This document shows positions 15,203 through 22,644 of a DNA stretch of 36,899 bases, in pieces. Source of the DNA: an uncultured Saprospiraceae bacterium (GTDB lineage Bacteria > Bacteroidota > Bacteroidia > Chitinophagales > Saprospiraceae); assembly GCA_937967615.1 (NCBI GenBank), contig CALCMJ010000158.1, positions 1-36,899 on the forward strand, given 5' to 3'. How positions within the stretch are numbered: position 1 is the stretch's first letter; every line of letters begins with the position of its first letter. The position numbers were made by a program, and so were the translations under genes. The notes under the pieces are model-generated. The model searched no databases, was not told the DNA's origin, and saw nothing but the letters and a program-made list of their open reading frames with translations.

Positions 15203-16981
15203 ATGAGAAAATTATTCACCCTATTTTTCTGTTTTATACTAAGCTTGTGCAATGCGCAGATTTATACAGATTATATTGGCGCAGGTCATTCAGATGGTAT
15301 AATAGTTACTTCAAGTAACGAGTCTGGAGGCGGATCTGCTCAAAGCACAGTTGATGGAGTAGGGATGCAAGCAGATTTGTTTGAGGCGTCTCGTTTTTTA
15401 GCGCAATCAACATTTGGTTATACAAAAGCAGAAATCGAAGCTCTTGCAGTAGATTTAAATTTTGAAGGATGGATAGATACAGAATTTACTAAGCCCCAAA
15501 CAGAGTACTACAATAAGGTGCAGGATATCTGGGCTGAAATTCTTCAGCTAAAACAAGATGCAGGAGAAGATATCACAGATATATTTGGCCCTTATGCACT
15601 CCATTTCAATTATACTTGGTGGCAGAATGTGATGGATGGTGATGATCAATTGAGGCAACGTGTCGCGTATGCCTTAAGCCAGATTCTTGTTGTCTCAAAT
15701 GAATCAGACATAAGAGACCACGCTGAGTCAAGCACTTCATATTATGATGTTTTAATGTCGCACGCATTTGGAAACTATCAAGATTTACTATTGGATGTAA
15801 CCCTCTCCGTTACTATGGGTTATTATTTGAGTCATTTAGACAACCCAAAAGAAGACTTAACTGAAAATATACATCCAGATCAGAATTATGCAAGAGAAAT
15901 TATGCAATTGTTTTCCATTGGTTTATATGAATTAAACTTGGATGGAACAAGGAAGAAAGATGGAGACGGCAATGATATACCTACTTATGACCAAGAAGAT
16001 ATTGTAGAAATGGCCAATGTATTTACTGGTTTAGGAGCGGGTGGAATTGAGGACTATGTAGACTGGACTACAGAGCCATATTTTGGCATCGGTTTTTGGT
16101 CTGCAAGTAAAACTGAGCCTATGGTCATGTATGAAGACTTTCACGAAACTAAGGAGAAAGTTCTTTTGAAGGATGTCACGCTTCCAGCAAATCAACCAGG
16201 GATGCTTGATATTGAACAGGCTGTAGAATATTTATTTAACCATGAGAATACAGGCCCATTTGTTTCTTATCGTTTAATTCAAAGGCTTGTAAAGTCAAAT
16301 CCAACGCCAGCATATGTAGAAAGAGTTGCAACCGTGTTTAATAATAATGGTTCAGGGGTAAGAGGAGATATGAAGGCAATTATTAAGGCTATCCTTTTGG
16401 ATGCGGAAGCAAGAGAATGTGCACCTATGCAAGATGATTTTGCACCAAGGTTACGCGAGCCTGTTCTTAAGTATACACAGCTCGCTAAAGGATATGATAC
16501 AGAAAGCCCATTTGGGAGGTATTGGAATAATGGATACAATTATAATGAAGAAGCAAAACAAGCACCCTTATGGTCTCCTTCTGTTTTTAACTTTTACCTA
16601 CCTGATCATTTTCCAGTAGGCCTGTTATCCGGAAATGGATTAGCTGCTCCAGAGTTTAAATTACATAATACACAAACAGCGACAGGTTACATAAACTCTG
16701 CGAATTTGTGGACAATTTGGGATAACCTAATGTATAGTTGGGAAGGGAATTATGGAGATGTGAATATAAAATTGTTAACTGGTGATTTAGAAAGTATTGC
16801 AGACGAGCCTGAAAAGCTAATTAATGAAATAGACATCAGAATGACCCACGGTCAAATGACTGATGAAACTAGAACAATAATCAGAGATGCTATTACTCCA
16901 ATAACATGGAATAACTGGGAAAGGACCCGATTAGCTATGTACTTGACATTAATTTCTCCGGACTATAACATAATGAAATAA
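15203..16981 (+). CDS. DUF1800 family secreted protein (paralogue 2)
   Basis: A 592-residue protein from the ATG at 15203. An upstream GTG at 15164 would place 13 charged residues ahead of a good signal peptide (MRKLFTLFFCFILSLCNAQ), so I prefer the ATG. The mature N-terminus repeats IYTDYIGAGHSDGI, nearly the same as paralogue 1. All DUF1800 blocks are present: FEASRFLAQSTFG, LRQRVAYALSQILVVS, HPDQNYARE from about residue 224, and VFTGLGAGGIEDY. The protein ends NIMK. It is the closest relative of paralogue 1 and probably arose by tandem duplication. The DUF1501 gene follows 20 bases later. The reaction is unknown. Confidence 0.87.
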   Translation: MRKLFTLFFCFILSLCNAQIYTDYIGAGHSDGIIVTSSNESGGGSAQSTVDGVGMQADLFEASRFLAQSTFGYTKAEIEALAVDLNFEGWIDTEFTKPQTEYYNKVQDIWAEILQLKQDAGEDITDIFGPYALHFNYTWWQNVMDGDDQLRQRVAYALSQILVVSNESDIRDHAESSTSYYDVLMSHAFGNYQDLLLDVTLSVTMGYYLSHLDNPKEDLTENIHPDQNYAREIMQLFSIGLYELNLDGTRKKDGDGNDIPTYDQEDIVEMANVFTGLGAGGIEDYVDWTTEPYFGIGFWSASKTEPMVMYEDFHETKEKVLLKDVTLPANQPGMLDIEQAVEYLFNHENTGPFVSYRLIQRLVKSNPTPAYVERVATVFNNNGSGVRGDMKAIIKAILLDAEARECAPMQDDFAPRLREPVLKYTQLAKGYDTESPFGRYWNNGYNYNEEAKQAPLWSPSVFNFYLPDHFPVGLLSGNGLAAPEFKLHNTQTATGYINSANLWTIWDNLMYSWEGNYGDVNIKLLTGDLESIADEPEKLINEIDIRMTHGQMTDETRTIIRDAITPITWNNWERTRLAMYLTLISPDYNIMK

Positions 16982-17001
16982 GCATCCATAAAAAGAAAGA
17001 T

Positions 17002-18399
17002 ATGAACGAAATGAATAATTTAGGAAGAAGAAAATTTATTAAGCAAACAAGTTGCGCAGCTATAGGTACAACAACTTTGTTTAGTACTTTGGTTAACTTA
17101 AAAACGATGAATGCTGCAGCCATTTCCAACTCTGCTGTTTTTGGAGGTGGAGGTTATAAGGCACTCGTTTGTATTTATATGGGTGGAGGAAACGATTCCT
17201 ATAATATGCTTATGCCAAAGCAAGATAATAATGAATATAATATCTACGCTACTTCTAGGTCAAATCAGGCAATACCACAAGCTGATATCCTTGCACTAGA
17301 TGGATCTAATTATGGAATCCATCCCATGTTGCCAAATATCCAAGGGATGTATAATGATGGGGATGTTGCATTTGTGTCAAATGTAGGCACACTCATTGAA
17401 CCTGTAGATCAGGCATCATATTATGATGGAAGTGCAGCTCTACCCTTAGGCTTATATTCTCACGCAGATCAATCGCAACAATGGCAAACGTCTGTGCCAC
17501 ACGATAGAACTGCAGTAGGATGGGGAGGAAAGATTGCAGATCTCATGCAGTCACAAAATACAAATCAGGATATCTCATTGAATATTTCTTTGGCTGGGAA
17601 TAACGTCTATCAGACAGGAAACGATACTTCTGAATTTACAGTACACCCAACCAATGGAGCTATCCTTATTAATGGTTATGGAGGTTCAGGTACATTCAGT
17701 GGCTTGCGAACACAAGCAATTGATGATATGATTGAAGCAAATTATCAGGATTTGTTCAAGAAAACTTACATGGATATTGTGAAGGTTTCTAGAGACGCAA
17801 ATATTCAATATGCGGACGCAATAGATAATGTAACTTTGAATACGGTATTCTCAGATAACCCTCTAAGTACACGTCTGGAATTAGTAGCAAAAACTATAGC
17901 AGCTAGAGATACCCTGGGAATGACAAGACAGATTTTCTTTGTAGACTTTGGATCATGGGATCATCATGATGAATTACTTAATTCACAAGCAGAGCAATTT
18001 GATTGGATGAATTTTGGACTAAAAGAATTTAGAGATGCGTTGAATGAATTGACCGTTTTCGATTGTGTGACAACATTTTCTCTATCTGAATTTTCAAGAA
18101 CCTTAAGTTCAAACGGAAATGGAACTGATCATGCTTGGGGCGGAAATGTATTCCTTATGGGTGGTGAAGTTATAGGTGGAAATATTTATGGCAATTATCC
18201 AAATTTAGAACTAGGTTCAACTATTGATGTAGGAGGTGGCGTCCTGATACCTGAAGTATCATGCGATGAATATTTTGCTGAGCTATCAAGGTGGTTTGGC
18301 GTTACGCCAAGTGAATTATCAACCATATTCCCAAACATTGGAAATTTCTATGATGTAAATTCTAGTGCAAACCCAATTGGATTTTTACCATTTGTATAA
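17002..18399 (+). CDS. DUF1501 family protein with twin-arginine signal
   Basis: A 465-residue protein. The N-terminus LGRRKFIK (R9-R10), followed by an alanine/threonine-rich hydrophobic stretch to about residue 42, is a twin-arginine signal, so it is likely exported folded. The DUF1501 family is related to the sulfatase/alkaline phosphatase superfamily. Characteristic blocks are visible: YMGGGNDSYNML (60-70), the FGSWDHHDE segment (316-324, with D320, H321 and H322) and GTDHAWGG (374-381). These Asp/His clusters may be a metal site, suggesting hydrolase-like chemistry, but no activity is established for the family. It lies 20 bases after DUF1800 paralogue 2 and 26 bases before a discoidin-like gene. 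The DUF1800-DUF1501 pairing is recurrent in bacteria. Confidence 0.88.
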   Translation: MNEMNNLGRRKFIKQTSCAAIGTTTLFSTLVNLKTMNAAAISNSAVFGGGGYKALVCIYMGGGNDSYNMLMPKQDNNEYNIYATSRSNQAIPQADILALDGSNYGIHPMLPNIQGMYNDGDVAFVSNVGTLIEPVDQASYYDGSAALPLGLYSHADQSQQWQTSVPHDRTAVGWGGKIADLMQSQNTNQDISLNISLAGNNVYQTGNDTSEFTVHPTNGAILINGYGGSGTFSGLRTQAIDDMIEANYQDLFKKTYMDIVKVSRDANIQYADAIDNVTLNTVFSDNPLSTRLELVAKTIAARDTLGMTRQIFFVDFGSWDHHDELLNSQAEQFDWMNFGLKEFRDALNELTVFDCVTTFSLSEFSRTLSSNGNGTDHAWGGNVFLMGGEVIGGNIYGNYPNLELGSTIDVGGGVLIPEVSCDEYFAELSRWFGVTPSELSTIFPNIGNFYDVNSSANPIGFLPFV

Positions 18400-18425
18400 T
18401 CTTTTAAGTTTAAAAAAACACCATT

Positions 18426-19319
18426 ATGAGAAATAAGATTTTTGCGGTTTTGATATGCGTATTCGGCTATAATTTGGCAATGACGCAATGTTTTCCTAAC
18501 CGCCATAATGCAAATGAAGATGCGAGTTGGCTTTCATGTACGACAAGTCCTAATCCAAACCCAGACAGAGGGGATACCCATTGGGTGTTATATGAGTTAG
18601 ATGATGTCTATGAGTTTTACAACCTAACGGTATGGAATTATAACCACGTATATGATAATAACAATGGCGTTTCTGAAGTAATAGTAGATGTTTCTGTAGA
18701 CGGTGTGACCTGGGTGGAAGCAGGTATTTTTAATGTACTGCAATCTGATGGGAGTAGTTTTTATCAAGGTGAGATGGTAGGTTCTTTAGGTGGACGTACC
18801 GGGCAATATGTTCTCATTACAGCAGTAGAAAATCACGGAGGAGCTTGTTTTGGAATGAGTGAGATTAAAATAGAATTAGAGCCATCAACACTATTAACTG
18901 ATATCACACCATCACTAACAATGTTACCAACTGTTATATCTGGAATTGCAGATCTGTATTGGACAGTAAAAATTCAAGAATTGGAGAACGGTCCTACTTC
19001 AGGAAATATAACAGTTATTATTCCCAAAGATGGAAGACTAACATTTGATTGGGATGCAACAGGTACCAACATTGGGCCATTTTCAGTTGATAATAGTATT
19101 TGGACTTACGACAGCTCCAATGGTGGTTTTCATATATGGACTTCAACATTGCCTATACAAAGCCAGTCAAGTCAGACATTTGGTTTTATAGCATCTTATG
19201 ATCCAGAAGGAACTACAGGGGTGACTTCTATTACTGCTACAATTCTTTCTGGTAGTGGTAATGAGTCAAATTTAAATAATAATATTGATGTAGAAACTTT
19301 GAGCTTTTTCTCAAACTAA
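18426..19319 (+). CDS. Secreted discoidin-like protein with C-terminal DUF11-like domain
   Basis: A 297-residue protein with a signal peptide to about residue 20 (AMTQ). Its N-terminal half is a paralogue of the 12526 product: CFPNRHN, a THWVLYEL strand, WNYN, DVSVDGVTWVEAG, CFGMSEIKI. The C-terminal half (about 160-297) is different. Instead of a T9SS tail it has a beta-rich segment resembling DUF11/conserved-repeat domains (ITPSLTMLPT, VIIPKDGRLTFDW, NNNIDVETLSF). Without a sorting signal it may stay periplasmic or be tethered by partners. It follows the DUF1501 gene by 26 bases and is followed by a strong hairpin, so it probably ends the first transcript. The ligand is unknown. Confidence 0.75.
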   Translation: MRNKIFAVLICVFGYNLAMTQCFPNRHNANEDASWLSCTTSPNPNPDRGDTHWVLYELDDVYEFYNLTVWNYNHVYDNNNGVSEVIVDVSVDGVTWVEAGIFNVLQSDGSSFYQGEMVGSLGGRTGQYVLITAVENHGGACFGMSEIKIELEPSTLLTDITPSLTMLPTVISGIADLYWTVKIQELENGPTSGNITVIIPKDGRLTFDWDATGTNIGPFSVDNSIWTYDSSNGGFHIWTSTLPIQSQSSQTFGFIASYDPEGTTGVTSITATILSGSGNESNLNNNIDVETLSFFSN

Positions 19320-19338
19320 TATAAGTTCCAATTATTCC

Positions 19339-19390
19339 ATAGTCCAATTGAGTTAGAGCTATTGTTATGTAACAATTCCTCTAGGACTAT
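19339..19390. terminator. Nested hairpin, probable terminator
   Basis: Three coaxial perfect stems: ATAGTCC 19339-19345 / GGACTAT 19384-19390, TAGAG 19354-19358 / CTCTA 19379-19383, and ATTGTTA 19361-19367 / TAACAAT 19370-19376. A TTATTT run follows on the plus strand. It begins 20 bases after the stop of the discoidin-like gene and ends 20 bases before the next start, so it may end one transcript. The innermost 16-bp palindrome could instead be an operator for the third DUF1800 gene. Confidence 0.55.
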
Positions 19391-19410
19391 TTATTTAAAC
19401 TATTACTTGT

Positions 19411-21198
19411 ATGACTACTTCCAGATTCATTCAAACTGTAATCATTTACTTGAGTTTTATTTCTATGCTGACTAGCCAATCTTTTATTGGGGCTGGAAAT
19501 GATGTTGGTATAATCGTAAGCAGTAGTAGCGAGGAGGGTAATGGCTTAGCGCAGAATACAGTGAATGGAAAAGGAATGGATGCAAGATTATTTGAAGCAT
19601 CAAGATTTTTATCGCAGGCTGGATTTGGTGCATCTAAAGAAGATATTGAGTCTTTAGCCCTTGATCTTGATTTTGAAGCCTGGGTCAATAATCAATATAA
19701 TTTACCAATAAGTCTGTATTCAACAAAGCTGGATGAGATTTGGGCAGAAGTAGTTCAAGGGAAGCTGGATTCCGGTGTTCCAGAAGAAGATATATATGGT
19801 CCTGAAGCGGTACATTTCAATTATGTATGGTGGCAGAATGTTATGGATGGGGAAGATCAATTAAGACAAAAAACAGTTAACACTTTAAGTGAAATAATTG
19901 TTGTGTCTGTGCATTCTCAAATTTGGGGATTTGCTGAGGGCTTGGCATCGTTCAATGATATTTTTGCAAATCACGCATTTGGAAATTATAAAGACATAAT
20001 GCAAGAAGTAAGTTTGCACCCAGTTATGGGGTACTATTTAAGTCATTTAGATAACCCGAAAGAAAACATTGAAGAGAATATACATCCTGATGAAAACTAT
20101 GCTAGAGAAATAATGCAACTCTTTACAATAGGATTGTATGAACTAAACTTAGATGGAACTAGAAAAAAGGATGCAGACGGATTAGATATCCCTACTTACA
20201 ATAATGATGACGTTAAAGAGCTTGCAAAAGTGTTTACAGGTTTAGGTGGAGGAGGGATTGAGGATTATGTTGACTGGACAACAGAGCCATATTTTGGATT
20301 AGGTTTTTGGGGAGTAGATAAAACTGTCCCTATGCTTATGTATCCTGATTTTCATGAAACATCTGAAAAGGTTTTACTAGGCACGGATACAATTCCAGCT
20401 GACCAAGATGGAATGTTGGATATTGAACAAACGGTAGACTTTTTATTCAATCATGATAACGTTGGACCATTTCTTGCGCAGCGATTCATTCAAAGATTTA
20501 TTAAATCAAATCCAAGCAAAGAATATGTTGCAAGAGTAGCTACTGTGTTTAATGATAATGGTGAAGGGGTTAGAGGAGATATGAAGGCTTTTATTTCGGC
20601 CATATTATTAGACAGCGAGGCACGTGATTGTGCTCCTATGCAAAATGATTTTAGTGCGCGCTTACGAGTACCTATTTCTAAATATACACAAGTTGCCAGA
20701 GCTGTAGATTTAGACAGCCCATTAGGAAGATATTGGAATCATGGATACAGCTATTTTCAAGCCACATGGCATCATCCTATGTGGGCACCTAATGTGTTTA
20801 ACTTTTACTTACCTGATTATTCCCCTATAGGTCTTTTATCAGATAATAACATTTTTGCTCCAGAGTTCCAATTGCATAATACGCAGCTAGCGACTTCATA
20901 TATAAATGAAATTGCGGACTGGACATTATACAATAATTTCATGTATAGTTGGGAAACACAGTATGGAGACCCACAAATAAAATTGGATAGAACACATCTC
21001 AAAATTTTGGCTGAAGAGCCAGAGAAACTATTGAATGAACTCGATATCTTATTTACTCATGGCCAGTTAACAGACGAAACAAGGACATATATCCGCACAG
21101 CCTTAGAAGGTTTAATCTATAACGATATAATGTACGACAGGGTGAATATGGCTTTGTCTTTGCTTTTGATTTCTGCTGATTATAATATTATGCGCTAA
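19411..21198 (+). CDS. DUF1800 family secreted protein (paralogue 3, divergent)
   Basis: A 595-residue protein with a signal peptide to about residue 23 (MLTSQ). The common N-terminal motif is shortened: SFIGAGNDVGIIVSSS replaces the IYTDYxGAGHS opening. HPDENYARE starts at about residue 225. Where paralogues 1 and 2 read KVAYALSQILV it reads KTVNTLSEIIV, and the following NESD is replaced by VHSQ, so a conserved helix has changed. The end NIMR is kept. It is separated from the upstream genes by a strong hairpin and probably has its own promoter. It converges with the lipoprotein metallopeptidase gene at a 2-bp gap. It may act on a different partner or substrate from the other two. Confidence 0.86.
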   Translation: MTTSRFIQTVIIYLSFISMLTSQSFIGAGNDVGIIVSSSSEEGNGLAQNTVNGKGMDARLFEASRFLSQAGFGASKEDIESLALDLDFEAWVNNQYNLPISLYSTKLDEIWAEVVQGKLDSGVPEEDIYGPEAVHFNYVWWQNVMDGEDQLRQKTVNTLSEIIVVSVHSQIWGFAEGLASFNDIFANHAFGNYKDIMQEVSLHPVMGYYLSHLDNPKENIEENIHPDENYAREIMQLFTIGLYELNLDGTRKKDADGLDIPTYNNDDVKELAKVFTGLGGGGIEDYVDWTTEPYFGLGFWGVDKTVPMLMYPDFHETSEKVLLGTDTIPADQDGMLDIEQTVDFLFNHDNVGPFLAQRFIQRFIKSNPSKEYVARVATVFNDNGEGVRGDMKAFISAILLDSEARDCAPMQNDFSARLRVPISKYTQVARAVDLDSPLGRYWNHGYSYFQATWHHPMWAPNVFNFYLPDYSPIGLLSDNNIFAPEFQLHNTQLATSYINEIADWTLYNNFMYSWETQYGDPQIKLDRTHLKILAEEPEKLLNELDILFTHGQLTDETRTYIRTALEGLIYNDIMYDRVNMALSLLLISADYNIMR

Positions 21199-21200
21199 GT

Positions 21201-21692
21201 CTACTCTTCGTAGAAAAATAATTCATCAAGATAGTACTTCCTGTTGTTTGCATTGTATAGGGTAGTGCAAGTTCCCGTCCCACTTCTCATGATACTCAAG
21301 CAATGACCATTTTGGTTTTCTGCTTCTCTGTGTCCTCTTGCAAGCACGCAATGACCTAGCTCATGAAATACTACCATTTCCTTAAGCATCTTGCTGGAAT
21401 TTTTCCAAAAGCTTTTGTCAATGGTAATGCGATTAGGTAGATTGGAATTGTAATGACAAATTCCCGCGACATTCTCTTGATGAATTTCTTCGATCGATCC
21501 AGTGAGTTCAAATTCACTTAAATCCATTTCTACACCACGGGTAACAGCTGCGTTTTCAAATGCAATAAAGAATTCTTTTAATTCAATATCAATGTTTGAA
21601 AGATCGTCAGTGGATTCGTCAGGCAAAGAATTTTCTGGAAGGCAAGAACAAAGAAAGAGGGATAGGTAGGAAAGACAAATTAATGTACGCAT
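21201..21692 (-). CDS. Putative lipoprotein zinc metallopeptidase
   Basis: A 163-residue protein with a short signal sequence ending in a lipobox-like LCSC (C17), so it is probably a lipoprotein. HELGH at 110-114 gives two zinc ligands and a catalytic glutamate (E111), with a further histidine at 121. SIM at 133-135 resembles the Met-turn of metzincins. The third histidine is seven residues after the second rather than the six of the classic HExxHxxGxxH, so it belongs to a related but distinct group. Several cysteines (79, 115, 131, 142) may form disulfides. It converges with the third DUF1800 gene. The substrate is unknown. Confidence 0.75.
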   Translation of the reverse strand: MRTLICLSYLSLFLCSCLPENSLPDESTDDLSNIDIELKEFFIAFENAAVTRGVEMDLSEFELTGSIEEIHQENVAGICHYNSNLPNRITIDKSFWKNSSKMLKEMVVFHELGHCVLARGHREAENQNGHCLSIMRSGTGTCTTLYNANNRKYYLDELFFYEE

Positions 21693-21881
21693 AGCTTAAA
21701 TTTTTATAATGAACTAATTGTAAAGTATATCTTTCTATATGTGCAATTTGGACTTATAACGTATTCTGAGGTCTGTATTATTATTCATATTTGATTTATT
21801 TTTTAAAAACTCCAATTTGAAATGAAATTCTAAGTGGAATAATGGATGACAAATGGCAATTTATGATTATCATGAGCTTAT

Positions 21882-21902
21882 TAGCAATGCCACATATTGC
21901 TA
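21882..21902. promoter_or_regulatory. Palindrome upstream of the TetR gene (operator candidate)
   Basis: TAGCAAT (21882-21888) and ATTGCTA (21896-21902) form a perfect inverted repeat with a 7-base spacer, ending 43 bases before the tetR-like start. Size and position fit an autoregulatory TetR-family operator. No other palindrome of this quality lies in the 253-base gap. Confidence 0.5.
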
Positions 21903-21945
21903 TTATTTCTGTATTTTGGCTTGACGTAAATGAGAAGAGTGTAAT

Positions 21946-22623
21946 ATGAATACTGCTAAAAAAAATCTTAAGGAGGCTAAACTTATAAGTGCAGCAGAAG
22001 AAGTTTTTGCTAAGATGGGATTTAAGAATGCCAAGATGGAGGACATTGCGGCTGCTGCTGGGATTACAAAAGTGACTCTCTATTCTTATTTCCAGAGTAA
22101 GGAAAACTTGTATATGGCTGTAACGTACAAAGCAGTGCAAAGTCTAATAGACAAGTATTACGAAACCATTGATCAGTACAAAGCAGAGCCAGGAATTGAA
22201 TCAAGTACTGCCCTTGTAAAATGCTTTATGGACTTTTGTGAGGATAACTTTTTATATTCAGAAGCACTTTTAGATTATTTTGCCTTGATTAGGTCTTCAG
22301 CAAATGGAGAGGATGAGTCAAAAATGCCAGAATCGCTCAAAGAATCTATCTACTTTCAAAAAATAAAAAATATTCATAACCTTCCTTTTAAACTTGCTGC
22401 TAAAGAATTGGAACGGGGGCAAGCAGATGGAAGCATTTCTCCTGATCTAGATGTAATGGTAAATACACTCCATGCTTGGTCAATTGTGATTGGGTATGCT
22501 AAAATCATTTCAGCATCTGGAGAGAATAAGTCACCTATTTTTAATATCAATCTGGAGAAAATTAAATCACTGAATTTACAACTTACCAGAAGTGCCTTGC
22601 AGGGACATTTCAAGTTGTCATAG
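21946..22623 (+). CDS. TetR/AcrR family transcriptional regulator
   Basis: A 225-residue regulator. Residues about 10-57 form the TetR DNA-binding domain: LISAAEEVFAKMGF, then MEDIAAAAGITKVTLYSYFQSKENLY with the recognition helix near 40-48. The rest is a helical ligand and dimer domain of ordinary length, with no recognisable ligand signature. It lies 22 bases upstream of the S9 peptidase gene and is probably co-transcribed with it. The palindrome at 21882-21902 is a candidate binding site. TetR proteins usually repress their own operon until a small ligand binds; a peptide-derived or envelope signal would fit, but this is inference. Confidence 0.92.
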   Translation: MNTAKKNLKEAKLISAAEEVFAKMGFKNAKMEDIAAAAGITKVTLYSYFQSKENLYMAVTYKAVQSLIDKYYETIDQYKAEPGIESSTALVKCFMDFCEDNFLYSEALLDYFALIRSSANGEDESKMPESLKESIYFQKIKNIHNLPFKLAAKELERGQADGSISPDLDVMVNTLHAWSIVIGYAKIISASGENKSPIFNINLEKIKSLNLQLTRSALQGHFKLS

Positions 22624-22644
22624 TTAATTCCTAAATTAATAATT

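Noticed and set aside
21796-22140. Minus-strand reading frame overlapping the TetR start
   Set aside because: Its sequence is the antisense of the TetR DNA-binding domain and upstream AT-rich DNA, with no recognisable motif.
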